From assembly GCA_964428805.1 (NCBI GenBank), contig CAYRZF010000009.1, positions 1 to 42,060 on the forward strand: a stretch of 42,060 nucleotides of DNA, read 5' to 3'. Shown here in pieces: positions 15,840 to 23,866 of this stretch. The notes under the pieces are model-generated. The model had not been told where the DNA came from. It made no database searches and saw only the letters and a program-made list of their open reading frames with translations. Made by a program: the position numbers and the translations under genes. Numbering within the stretch: position 1 is the stretch's first letter; every line of letters starts with the position of its first letter. This DNA comes from CAYRZF01 sp964428805 (GTDB lineage Bacteria; Methylomirabilota; Methylomirabilia; Rokubacteriales; CSP1-6).

Positions 15840-16523
15840 TTAAGTTTCTCTCAACGCATTTCGCATATCTCTCGATCCTCCGATTCCGGTCGTCACCCCG
15901 GCACGTTCGCCTTCCTCGACAGCTTGCTTCAACCGGGCGATGGCCGCCATCATCTCACCGCTGACAGCCAGGTAGCGATCCTTCCGATGCCGGTCCTCGC
16001 TCTTCCCGAAGGAGAGCGGCTGTCCGAAGATCACCCGCATCTTCACGGGCCGGGGCAACCATCGGCCGCGCGGCAGCGCTCGCCCCGCGCCCTCGACATA
16101 TGCCGGGACCACCGGTGCCCCGCTCAGGATCGCGAGCATCCCGGCGCCGGCCCTGCCTTCCCTGAGCACCCCCTCGGGACCGCGGGTCCCCTCGGGAAAA
16201 ACCAGCAGAGCTTGCCCGCTCTCCAAGATCCTGAGCGCTTCCCGGAGCGCGCGGGCGTCCCCGCCCTCCCGGCGCACGGGTCGCGCGTTGACCGCGCGAA
16301 TCAGCCGCCCGAAGAGCGGAATCGAAAACAGCTCTGCCTTTGCCATAAAGTGGAGCGGGCGCGGGGCGGCCGCGCTGACGAGCGGTGGATCGAACACGCT
16401 CGAGTGGTTCGCCACGATCATCGCGGGGCCGACGGCCGGGACATGCTCGGCCCCCCGGACCTCCAGCCGGAACAAGAGGCGAAAGAATGCCGCCGCGAGG
16501 GAACTTATGATCGCGTACAGCAC
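15840..16523 (-). CDS. plsC: 1-acylglycerol-3-phosphate acyltransferase-like PlsC
   Basis: 227 residues. Family motifs are complete: NHSSVFD with H40 and D45 (HX4D, catalytic), and FPEGTRG at 109-115 (phosphate binding). A hydrophobic N-terminus (about 3-20) anchors it in the membrane. It most likely adds the second acyl chain in phosphatidic acid synthesis. The start is GTG 16523, overlapping the end of cmk by 19 bases; it ends 19 bases before rpsA, so it sits inside the cmk-rpsA pair. Related acyltransferases with other acceptors share these motifs. Confidence 0.93.
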   Translation of the reverse strand: MLYAIISSLAAAFFRLLFRLEVRGAEHVPAVGPAMIVANHSSVFDPPLVSAAAPRPLHFMAKAELFSIPLFGRLIRAVNARPVRREGGDARALREALRILESGQALLVFPEGTRGPEGVLREGRAGAGMLAILSGAPVVPAYVEGAGRALPRGRWLPRPVKMRVIFGQPLSFGKSEDRHRKDRYLAVSGEMMAAIARLKQAVEEGERAGVTTGIGGSRDMRNALRET

Positions 16524-17164
16524 CCGAGTCGCTCCACTACTTCCAGCATCAACCGGACGACCTCCTCCACGGATTTCCCCGTCGAGTCAATCACCATCGC
16601 CCCGTCGGGGATCACGAGGGGCGCGAGCGTCCGCTCCCTGTCCTGCCGGTCCCGCCGAACGATCTCCGAGCGGACCGCCTCCGGATCGGCTGCGATCCCT
16701 CGCTCCGCCAGCTCCCGCTGCCGGCGGCTCGCCCTGACCTCGGGGGAGGCGTCCAGGTAGAACTTCACCTCGGCACCCGGGCAGACGACGCTCCCCGTGT
16801 CGCGCCCCTCCAGCACCGCGCCCCCCGCTGCCGCGAGACGGCGCTGGATCGGGGTCACCTTCTCCCTCACGGCGGGAAGCGCGGCGAGCCGCGACGCCAA
16901 TTCCCCCACCTCCGCACTGCGGATCTCCCCGGTCACGTCCCGGCCGTTAACCAGCACGATGCCGTCTCTCAGGTCTATCGTAGTCTCCGCCACCAAGCGT
17001 CCCAACGCCTCCCGATCTTCAGGATCCACACCCGCCTCGCGCACGCGCCAGGCGACCCCCCGATAGAGGGCGCCCGTGTCGATCAGGCGGTAGCCGAGCC
17101 GGCGCGCCAGCTCGCACGCCACCGTGCTCTTTCCCGCCGCGGCCGGCCCGTCAATCGTGATCAC
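16505..17164 (-). CDS. cmk: cytidylate kinase
   Basis: Phosphorylates CMP and dCMP. The P-loop GPAAAGKS is at residues 6-13, followed by RLGYRLIDTGALYR and, near the middle, the GRDTGSVVCPGAEVKFYLDA segment and the RRDRQDRERTLAPL lid, all characteristic. From GTG 17164 the protein has 219 residues, the normal length, with GGAGGG close upstream. An ATG at 17275 makes an ATGA overlap with the aroA stop and would add 37 basic, low-complexity residues encoded by what looks like a repeat element; I prefer the GTG but the coupled start is a real alternative. Confidence 0.93.
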   Translation of the reverse strand: MITIDGPAAAGKSTVACELARRLGYRLIDTGALYRGVAWRVREAGVDPEDREALGRLVAETTIDLRDGIVLVNGRDVTGEIRSAEVGELASRLAALPAVREKVTPIQRRLAAAGGAVLEGRDTGSVVCPGAEVKFYLDASPEVRASRRQRELAERGIAADPEAVRSEIVRRDRQDRERTLAPLVIPDGAMVIDSTGKSVEEVVRLMLEVVERLGCCTRS

Positions 17165-17182
17165 CGCCCTCCAACGACCCGC

Positions 17183-17210
17183 GCCACCTGAAGTGGCACG
17201 GGTGCCCGCA
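17183..17210. repeat. hairpin plus dispersed GGGTGCCCGCA core between aroA and cmk
   Basis: A GCCAC/GTGGC hairpin (17183-17197) is followed by GGGTGCCCGCA (17200-17210) and GAGG, matching the mutS-mutL element (hairpin, core at 9443-9453, then AAGG). This supports reading 17165-17271 as a noncoding repeat rather than the 5' end of cmk. Confidence 0.4.
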
Positions 17211-17271
17211 GAGGTGGCTCGCCTCCGCTCGCGCTTGCGTCCGACCGGGCGAGGCTGTGTGCCCATTCCCC

Positions 17272-18585
17272 TCATGGCTCGAGGATGGCACAGGGCTCCG
17301 GCGTCAGCGCGTTGAGCGTGGTCAGAAACTCCGGATAGGAAGTGGTGACGCACTGGGTATCTTCCACCACGGTCTGCCCGTCGGCGACAAGCCCGGCGAT
17401 GATCAGCGCCATGGCCATCCGGTGGTCACCCCAGCTCTGGACCACCGCCCCCCTGAGGGGCGCCCCTCCCTCAATCCGGAACCCGTCCGCGCGCTCCTCC
17501 ACCCGTGCCCCGAACTTGCGCAGCTCGGTGATCACAGCGTGAATCCGGTCTGACTCCTTGACGCGAAGCTCGGCGGCGTCGCGGAGCTCGGTCGGGCCGT
17601 CTGCGCACGCTGCGGCCACCGCCAGTACCGGCAGCTCATCGATGAGCCTGGGAATCAGTGACCCTCCGACCCGAGTCGCCCTGAGCCGGCTCGTGCCGAC
17701 TCTGAGTGTCGCCATCGGCTCGCGCCCGTCCACGCGCTCGCTGACCCGCACCTCAGCGCCCATCTCCTGCAATACGTCGAGTAAGCCCGTGCGGGTCGGG
17801 TTGACCCCGACGCGCGACAGCGTGACGTCGCTTCCGGGAACGATCGCGCCGGCCACGAGGAAGAACGCCGCCGAGGAGAGGTCGCCCGGCACGTGGATCG
17901 GGTGCCCTCGGAGCTCCCCTCCCGGCGTGAGGGTGACGCGCAGACCATCCACCGTAACCCGCGCGCCGAATCCCGCGAGCATGCGCTCCGTGTGGTCCCG
18001 CGAGGGAGCCGGCTCCTCCACGCTCACCGGGTCGTCGGCGTAGAGACCGGCCAAGAGAAGCGCCGACTTCACCTGCGCCGATGGCACCGGGGAGCGATAG
18101 GAAAATCCCCTCAACGGTCGGTTCCCGCGAATCGCGAGCGGGAGGCGGTTTCCGCCGCTTCTGCCGACGATCGTCGCGCCCATCTGACCCAGCGGCTGGG
18201 TGACCCGGGCCATCGGACGGCTCCGGAGGGACTCGTCGCCCGTCAGCACGCTCCAAAACGGCTGGCCGGCCAAGACTCCCAGGACAAGCCGCGCCGTGGT
18301 GCCCGAGTTGCCGCAGTCGAGCACATTGTCGGGCTCCTGGAGCCCCTCGAGCCCCACCCCCCCGATCTGGTACTGGCCGGGGCCCTTTCGCGTCACCTCC
18401 ACCCCCAGGGCGCCAAGAGCGCGGAGCGTGTTCAAACAGTCCTCGCCCTCGAGAAAGCCGGAGATCTCCGTCGGGCCGGTGGCCAGCGCCCCCAGGATGG
18501 CGGCGCGGTGCGAGACGGATTTATCCCCGGGAACCTCGATGGTTCCCGCGAGCCCTCTGGCGGGGCGCCTGACACTCACCCTCAT
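17272..18585 (-). CDS. aroA: EPSP synthase (3-phosphoshikimate 1-carboxyvinyltransferase)
   Basis: 437 residues; sixth step of the shikimate pathway. Seen: VPGDKSVSHRA with K22 and the shikimate-phosphate site near the N-terminus, DCGNSGTTARL (PEP-binding region), RVKESDRI and the terminal DHRMAMAL. Start at ATG 18585, overlapping the tyrA TGA as ATGA (18582-18585); an in-frame extension to 18744 runs over tyrA in a non-conserved frame. GNSGTTARL has Thr and Ala where class I enzymes often read GNAGTAMR, as in class II-like or other bacterial enzymes; herbicide sensitivity cannot be judged from that. Confidence 0.97.
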   Translation of the reverse strand: MRVSVRRPARGLAGTIEVPGDKSVSHRAAILGALATGPTEISGFLEGEDCLNTLRALGALGVEVTRKGPGQYQIGGVGLEGLQEPDNVLDCGNSGTTARLVLGVLAGQPFWSVLTGDESLRSRPMARVTQPLGQMGATIVGRSGGNRLPLAIRGNRPLRGFSYRSPVPSAQVKSALLLAGLYADDPVSVEEPAPSRDHTERMLAGFGARVTVDGLRVTLTPGGELRGHPIHVPGDLSSAAFFLVAGAIVPGSDVTLSRVGVNPTRTGLLDVLQEMGAEVRVSERVDGREPMATLRVGTSRLRATRVGGSLIPRLIDELPVLAVAAACADGPTELRDAAELRVKESDRIHAVITELRKFGARVEERADGFRIEGGAPLRGAVVQSWGDHRMAMALIIAGLVADGQTVVEDTQCVTTSYPEFLTTLNALTPEPCAILEP

Positions 18586-19430
18586 TCGAGGCGGCTCCGT
18601 ATTTGTCGAATCCGATCCAGTTCCTGCTCCAACGCCGCTCCGCTCTCTGGGGCCATCAGCCGCTCCAGCTCGGCCAGCGAGGCCTTGAAGGCCGCCAGCG
18701 CTTCGCCGAGAGCCGCGCGATTGGTGAGGAAGATCTCTCGCCACACATGGGCGTCTGAAGCGGCGATCCGCGTGGCGTCCTTGAAGCCGCGAGCCGCTAC
18801 GTCGAAGCAGGAAGAGTCCATCCGCGTCACGGCCTCGACCAGGGCGTAAGCCACCAGGTGAGGCAAATGGCTCACCGCCGCCACGGCGCGGTCGTGAGTG
18901 TCCGGATCCATGGTGCTTACGCGGGCGCCCAGCGCCTCCCAGAACTCCGACACCCGCTTGACCGCCACCGGGTCGGTCCGATCCGCCGGGGTCACGATCA
19001 CCAGGGCTTCATCAAAGAGATCGGCGCGAGCCGCCTCATACCCCGACAGCTCGGAGCCCGCCATGGGGTGGCTGCCCACGAACGCCAGGGGCCGATCCGC
19101 CGCAAGCCTCTCGGCGCTCCGCACGATCGCGCCCTTGGTACTGCCCACGTCGGTGATGGTCGCCCCATCGGCCGCGGCCTGCCAGAGCTTCGGGAGCAGC
19201 GCCTCGATCGTAGCCACCGGAGTCGCGAGGATCACGAAATCGGCCGCCGCCAGCCCCTCATCCAGATCCGTCGTGACGCGATCCACCACCCGCTCCCTGA
19301 GAGCGGCGGTCAGCGCTTCCATCCGGCGGCCGACGGCCACCACCTCGCGCGCGAGCCCGCGCTGGCGCGCTGCCTTGGCGAGGGAGCCTCCCAGGAGCCC
19401 GAGCCCCACCACCGCGAGCCGGCGGATCAC
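18582..19430 (-). CDS. tyrA: prephenate/arogenate dehydrogenase
   Basis: 282 residues; NAD(P)-dependent oxidation of prephenate (or arogenate) in tyrosine synthesis. The Rossmann motif GLGLLGGS is at 9-16; DVGSTKGAIV and FVGSHPMAGSELSGYEAA hold the catalytic His. There is no chorismate mutase or ACT domain, so no visible feedback site. The start is GTG 19430, part of a GTGA overlap with hisC (19427-19430); the longer open frame back to 19706 is antisense-like, low-complexity Arg/Ala sequence within hisC. Choice between prephenate and arogenate as substrate is open. Confidence 0.96.
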   Translation of the reverse strand: MIRRLAVVGLGLLGGSLAKAARQRGLAREVVAVGRRMEALTAALRERVVDRVTTDLDEGLAAADFVILATPVATIEALLPKLWQAAADGATITDVGSTKGAIVRSAERLAADRPLAFVGSHPMAGSELSGYEAARADLFDEALVIVTPADRTDPVAVKRVSEFWEALGARVSTMDPDTHDRAVAAVSHLPHLVAYALVEAVTRMDSSCFDVAARGFKDATRIAASDAHVWREIFLTNRAALGEALAAFKASLAELERLMAPESGAALEQELDRIRQIRSRLE

Positions 19431-20542
19431 GCGGTCCGAGCCTCCTCCAGGCATTTCCGCATGGCCTTGATCAACCGACGGTTCTCCTCCGGCGTGCCGA
19501 TGCTGATCCGGAGCGCCGTCTCCATCCCGAAGCTCGTCATGGGCCGCACGATCACGCCCTCGCGCAGCAGCCGCTGATAGACCTCGTGCGCGCTCCGCCC
19601 CACATCGACGAGGATGAAGTTGGCGCGCGACGGCACGTACTTCAACCCGAGCGAGGCGAACTCGTCGTAGAGGTAGTGGCGCCCCACCTCGATCATGCGC
19701 AGGCACTCGAGGATGTGGGCGTCGTCCTCGAGCGCGGCCAGGGCCGCCACCTGGGCGAGGGAGTTCACGTTGAACGGCTGGCGGATCCGGTGCATCAGCG
19801 CCACGGCGTCCTGATCGGCGATCCCGTACCCCATTCGGAGGCCGGCGAGGCTCGAGGCCTTGGAGAAGGTCCGGAGGACGAACACCTTGCGGCCCTGGCG
19901 CATGTAAGCCAGCGAGTCCGGAAAGTCCGGTCCCTCCGCGAACTCGACGTAGGCCTCGTCGAAGACCACGATGACCGTCGGCGGGATCCGGGTCATGAAC
20001 TGCTCGACCTCGGCCGCCGTCACGATCGTGGCCGTCGGGTTGTTGGGGTTGGCGATGAAGATCAGCTTGGTCAGCGGCGTGATGGCCCGCGCCGTCGCCT
20101 CGAGATCGAGGCGGTAATCTTTGAGGGTAACCACCACCCGGATTCCTCCGGCGGCCTGCACGATCATCGGGTACACGACGAAGGAGGGGTGGGGGATCAC
20201 TGCCTCCTCGCCGGGACGCAGAAAGGCCCGGACGACGAGCTCGATCAGCTCGTTGGAGCCGTTGCCGAGGAGGATTTGCTCGGCCGTCACGCTGTGGCGC
20301 CTGGCCAGCGCGTGTCGCAGGTAGAAGCCGCTACCGTCCGGATACCGGTTCAGGGTACCCAGGGCGGCCGCCACCGCTTTTTGAACCCGATCCGACGGGG
20401 GGAGCGGGTTCTCGTTGGAGGCGAGCTTGATCGCGTCGTGGATTCCGAGCTCGCGTTCCAGTTCCTCGATGGGCTTGCCGGGCTCGTACGGAGCGATCCC
20501 GAGGATGTGTTCGTTGGCGAGCGATTCCCAGGGCGTTTGCAT
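19427..20542 (-). CDS. hisC: histidinol-phosphate/aromatic aminotransferase
   Basis: 371 residues, fold type I PLP aminotransferase of the HisC family. SNENPLPPS near 40, the NPNNPT segment, FDEAYVEF, and RTFSKASSLAGLRMGY with the PLP lysine are all visible. Located between pheA and tyrA, it may transaminate prephenate, phenylpyruvate or hydroxyphenylpyruvate rather than, or as well as, imidazole acetol phosphate; this dual use is known in several bacteria. ATG 20542 has AAGGAG seven bases upstream. It begins 10 bases after pheA and overlaps tyrA by GTGA. Confidence 0.93.
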   Translation of the reverse strand: MQTPWESLANEHILGIAPYEPGKPIEELERELGIHDAIKLASNENPLPPSDRVQKAVAAALGTLNRYPDGSGFYLRHALARRHSVTAEQILLGNGSNELIELVVRAFLRPGEEAVIPHPSFVVYPMIVQAAGGIRVVVTLKDYRLDLEATARAITPLTKLIFIANPNNPTATIVTAAEVEQFMTRIPPTVIVVFDEAYVEFAEGPDFPDSLAYMRQGRKVFVLRTFSKASSLAGLRMGYGIADQDAVALMHRIRQPFNVNSLAQVAALAALEDDAHILECLRMIEVGRHYLYDEFASLGLKYVPSRANFILVDVGRSAHEVYQRLLREGVIVRPMTSFGMETALRISIGTPEENRRLIKAMRKCLEEARTA

Positions 20543-20552
20543 GAATGGCTCC

Positions 20553-21614
20553 TTACGCGGTCGGGTACGAGCCGAGGAGCTTGAGGAACAGGCAGCGTTC
20601 CCGGAGCTCGCTCAGCGCCGCTTGGACCGGCGGGGTGTCCAGGTGCCCTTCGAAGTCCACGAAGAAGACGTATTCCCAGGGGCGCCGCTTGGTCGGCCGC
20701 GATTCGATCTTCGTCAAATTCAGCCCGTGCCGGGCAAACGGGTCCAGGAACGCCGCGAGGGCCCCCACCTCGTGCTTGAGCGAGCAGAGGATCGAGGTTT
20801 TATCCTTCCCCGTGGGCGGCATGGCCCGCCGCCCCAGTACCAGGAACCGCGTGGTATTGAAGGGGTTGTCCTCGATCCGGCGGCTGAGCACGGGGAGCGC
20901 GTACAGTCGGGCCGCTAAGTCACTGGCCACCGCCGCCACCGTCGGGTCGCTGCCGGCCCGCTCAACTGCGGCCGACGTGGACGAGACCTCCTCCAGCGTG
21001 ACCTCGGGAAGGTTCGACGTCAGCCACTGACGGCACTGAGCCAGAGCCTGAGGGTGCGAGCACACCGTCCGGATCTCCGCCACGTCCTGGGCCCGGCTCA
21101 GGAGATGGTGGGCGATCTCGAGGAGCAGCTCGCCGGTGATCACGAGGTCCGAGTCGATGAGGCGGTCAAGCGTGACGTTGACGGACCCCTCCGTGGAATT
21201 CTCCACCGGCACCACCCCGAACTCGGCACGCCCGCGCTCGATTTCCTCGAAGACCTCCGCAATGCTCCGGGCGGGAACAAGGCTCGCGGCGGAGCCGAAT
21301 CGCAGGAGGGCGGCCTGGTGGGTGAAAGTGGCGGAGGGACCCAGGTAGGCGATGGGCAGCGGATGCTCGAGCGCCAGCGAGGCCGAGAGAACCTCACGCC
21401 AGACCGCCTTGATCCCCTCGGCGGGGAAGGGGCCCGGGTTCAGACTGAGCAGGCGCCGGACGATCTCCGCTTCGCGCTCGGGGACAAAGTAAGGGAGGTC
21501 CTGCCGCCGCTTGAGCTCTCCGACCCGAAGGGCGGCTTCTGCGCGCTGGTTGAGGAGTTTGAGGATCTGTTCGTCGAGGTCATTGATCCTGGAACGCCAT
21601 CCGTCCAGGTCCAT
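20553..21614 (-). CDS. pheA: bifunctional chorismate mutase/prephenate dehydratase
   Basis: 353 residues with the P-protein layout: an AroQ-type chorismate mutase (about 1-85), a prephenate dehydratase (about 88-270: LGPSATFTHQAA, GVVPVENSTEGSV, TRFLVLGR) and a C-terminal ACT domain (about 275-350, with ESRP), the usual site of phenylalanine feedback. ATG 21614 is preceded by AGGAG at a six-base spacing and is preferred to the in-frame GTG at 21629. A good promoter lies 42 bases upstream, so this is the first gene of the pheA-hisC-tyrA-aroA-cmk-plsC-rpsA-sppA run. Confidence 0.97.
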   Translation of the reverse strand: MDLDGWRSRINDLDEQILKLLNQRAEAALRVGELKRRQDLPYFVPEREAEIVRRLLSLNPGPFPAEGIKAVWREVLSASLALEHPLPIAYLGPSATFTHQAALLRFGSAASLVPARSIAEVFEEIERGRAEFGVVPVENSTEGSVNVTLDRLIDSDLVITGELLLEIAHHLLSRAQDVAEIRTVCSHPQALAQCRQWLTSNLPEVTLEEVSSTSAAVERAGSDPTVAAVASDLAARLYALPVLSRRIEDNPFNTTRFLVLGRRAMPPTGKDKTSILCSLKHEVGALAAFLDPFARHGLNLTKIESRPTKRRPWEYVFFVDFEGHLDTPPVQAALSELRERCLFLKLLGSYPTA

Positions 21615-21655
21615 AAGGGCTCCTGACACCCACCGACTTTGCGCGAATCCGCAAT

Positions 21656-21684
21656 AGTATAGTCGATCGCCCTAGAGGGCGCAA
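21656..21684 (-). promoter_or_regulatory. sigma70-type promoter of the aromatic amino-acid/rpsA run
   Basis: Minus strand: TTGCGC (21679-21684), 17-base spacer, TATACT (21656-21661, five of six consensus). Transcription would begin near 21649, giving a leader of about 35 bases before pheA. The spacer contains the palindrome CGCCCTCTAGGGCG, a possible repressor site or the tail hairpin of rluB. Confidence 0.65.
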
Positions 21685-21690
21685 GAGCGG

Positions 21691-22404
21691 TTAATCGACA
21701 CTCAAGCGGGCCAGCTCGGAGGATGTCAGCGGGCGTACGGCGCCGGGCGCGAGGCGTCCGAGCCGAAGCGGTCCAAACTGAACCCGGCGCAGGCGGACCA
21801 CACGATGGCCGAGGGCCTGGCAGAAGCGTTTCACCTCCCGGTAGCGCCCCTCGCTGAAGACCAGGCTCAGCCAGGTCGTGCCTTGCGTCCGGCGCAGGAG
21901 CCGTACCTCGGACGGCTTCGCCAGACCATCGGTCAGCGTGACGCCCCGCTCCCAGCGAGGAAGCTCCGGGGCGCTCACGCGCCCCTGGACTTCCACCTCG
22001 TACACCCGCCGCATGCCGAAGCGCGGATGGAGAAGGCGCTGGGCCAGGTCACCGTCGTTGGTCAGAAGGAGCAGGCCCTCGGCGTCGAAATCCAGCCGGC
22101 CCACCGGGAACAGCCTGAAACGCTCCTCCCGCACCAAATCGAGCACAACCGGCCTTCCCCGCGGATCGCTCCGGCTCGTGAGATACCCCCGCGGCTTGTT
22201 CAGGAGGAGATAGCGTTTGGGCTCGGGCCCCGCCAGAGGGCGGCCATCCACCGTGATCCTGTCGCGCGCCGGATCCGCGGTGGTCCCCTGGGCCGTGACC
22301 GTCTCGCCGTTGACGGTCACCCGCCCTTCGGCGATCAGCCGCTCACTGCCCCGACGTGAGGCCAGCCCTGCTTCGGCCAGGATCTTGCTGAGGCGCTTCT
22401 CCAC
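21691..22404 (-). CDS. rluB: 23S rRNA pseudouridine synthase, RluB/RsuA family
   Basis: 237 residues. An S4 RNA-binding domain (about 1-50, LSKILAEAGLASRRGSERLI) precedes the pseudouridine synthase domain with the catalytic Asp in PVGRLDFDAEGLLLLTNDG. This arrangement defines the RsuA/RluB/E/F group; RluB (U2605 of 23S rRNA) is most likely because it follows scpAB, a widespread order. The GTG at 22404 is where S4 homology begins and overlaps scpB by 62 bases; the longer open frame to 22572 is the scpB gene read out of frame. No strong ribosome site is seen. Confidence 0.93.
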   Translation of the reverse strand: MEKRLSKILAEAGLASRRGSERLIAEGRVTVNGETVTAQGTTADPARDRITVDGRPLAGPEPKRYLLLNKPRGYLTSRSDPRGRPVVLDLVREERFRLFPVGRLDFDAEGLLLLTNDGDLAQRLLHPRFGMRRVYEVEVQGRVSAPELPRWERGVTLTDGLAKPSEVRLLRRTQGTTWLSLVFSEGRYREVKRFCQALGHRVVRLRRVQFGPLRLGRLAPGAVRPLTSSELARLSVD

Positions 22405-22966
22405 TGATAGGAAGAGGTTCCGGTGACGCCTCGGCCGGCACCGGCGGACCGGACGGGAGGTCTCCCTGGACCTGAGGCAGCTCGCCCAGGTCGCGGAGGC
22501 CGAAGGCCACCAGGAACTCGCGCGTCGTCTCGTAGAGGAACGGGCGACCCGGGGCGTCCTTCCGACCCGCAATCCTGATCAGCCGGCGATCCAGCAGGCC
22601 CTCCAGGACGGCTTCCGAGTTCACCCCGCGGACGACATCGATCTCAGGCCGCGACACGGGCTGGCGGTAGGCCACGATCGCGAGGGTTTCCAGCGCGGAC
22701 CGCGAGAGGCGGCTCCGCGTGCGGCTCTTGGCCAGGCGGACAAGCCAGGGCGCGACCTCCGGCCGGGTCACCATCCTGAAGCCGCCGCCCACCTCGACGA
22801 CCTGGAGGCTCCGATCTTCGGCCTCGTAGCGCGCCTTGAGGTCCAGGACGAGGGCGCGAGCCGCCGCCGCGCTCGACAGATCGAGGACCTCCTGAATTCG
22901 TTCCGCCTCCACGGGCGTGTCAGACGCGAAGAGGAGGGCCTCGGCGACGTCAATGGGTTGGGGCAT
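22343..22966 (-). CDS. scpB: segregation and condensation protein B
   Basis: 207 residues. Two winged-helix domains of the ScpB family are visible: the start VAEALLFASDTPVEAERI and the LSRSALETLAIVAYRQPVSRPEI core with RGVNSEAVLEGLLDR. ScpB binds ScpA and the SMC heads to form the bacterial condensin that organises newly replicated origins. The C-terminal ~40 residues are Pro/Ser/Gln-rich and probably disordered. ATG 22966 has GGAGG six bases upstream and lies inside the end of scpA (17-base overlap). Confidence 0.96.
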   Translation of the reverse strand: MPQPIDVAEALLFASDTPVEAERIQEVLDLSSAAAARALVLDLKARYEAEDRSLQVVEVGGGFRMVTRPEVAPWLVRLAKSRTRSRLSRSALETLAIVAYRQPVSRPEIDVVRGVNSEAVLEGLLDRRLIRIAGRKDAPGRPFLYETTREFLVAFGLRDLGELPQVQGDLPSGPPVPAEASPEPLPISGEAPQQDPGRSRAGLTSGQ

Positions 22967-23866
22967 TGCTCACCTCCGAATCGTTCCGCTCGATTACGAT
23001 CTCCCCAAACAGTTCCCCCTGCCGGGCCCGGGCCTGGCCGAGCCTTACCAGCTCCAGCAGCGCCAGGAGCGTCACGACCAGCTCAGAGCGGGCGCGCTCA
23101 CTGCCGACCAGGGACGAGAAGAGCAGCGACCACGTGTGACGGAGGAGAGAGAGAATCTCCCCCATGCGTTCAAGGACGGACAGCGGGTTGGGTTCTACCT
23201 CCCGCGGCGCCTGGCGCCTGGTCTCCTCGAGGAGCCGCCGATACGCGCGCTCCAGGAGGTGGACACTGAGGTCCTCGAGGGGGATTTCCTCGGCCGACGG
23301 CAGCTCGCTCCATGAGCGGCCAAACAGGAGTGTCTGTTCGGCCTCGCGCTCGGCGAGCCAGAGCCCGAGGGCCTTGACGCGCGCGTACTCGCGCAGGCGC
23401 TCCTCCAGCTCCTCGCGGAGGAGATCGCCCTCCTCATCCAGGACCTCGTCCTCGCTCTCGCCGGGAGGCAGGAGGAGCTTGGACTTGAGGTAGATCAGGG
23501 TGGCCGCCAGCACCATGAAGGCCCCGGCCGTCTCCAGATCCCGGAACTGGATGGACTCGAGATGGGCGAGATACTGATCCGTGATCTCGCGGATCGGTAG
23601 GTAGCTCAGATCCACCTCGTTGGTCCGGCAAAGGTGGAGCAGGAGGTCCAGTGGCCCCTCGAACGTCTCGACCCTGACGGTCAGCCCCTGGGGTTNNNNN
23701 NNNNNNNNNNNNNNNNNNNNNNNNNNNNNNNNNNNNNNNNNNNNNNNNNNNNNNNNNNNNNNNNNNNNNNNNNNNNNNNNNNNNNNNNNNNNNNNAGGAG
23801 GTCCAGTGGCCCCTCGAACGTCTCGACCCTGACGGTCAGCCCCTGGGGTTCAGTCAAACCTGTCAT
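22950..23866 (-). CDS. scpA: segregation and condensation protein A (interrupted by an assembly gap)
   Basis: Kleisin of the SMC-ScpAB condensin. The start ATG (23864-23866) overlaps the trpS TGA as ATGA and leads into VRVETFEGPLDLL, the family's N-terminal signature; 100 Ns then interrupt the frame. After the gap comes HLCRTNEVDLSYLPIREITDQYL and the rest of ScpA with the acidic central linker and C-terminal winged helix. If the 100 Ns and one copy of the duplicated 55 bases are removed the frame is continuous, giving 253 residues, a normal length. So the gene is intact in the organism and only looks broken here. Confidence 0.93.
23641..23850. other. scaffold gap with duplicated 55-base flanks
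   Basis: The 100 Ns at 23696-23795 are flanked by the same 55 bases (23641-23695 and 23796-23850). This is two contigs that overlap by 55 bases but were joined with a fixed-size N spacer. It is an assembly artefact, not a tandem repeat. Confidence 0.95.

Noticed and set aside
23641..23850. Tandem repeat or mobile-element duplication around the N run
   Set aside because: Exact 55-base identity at contig ends around exactly 100 Ns is what scaffolding of overlapping contigs gives, and collapsing it restores scpA.
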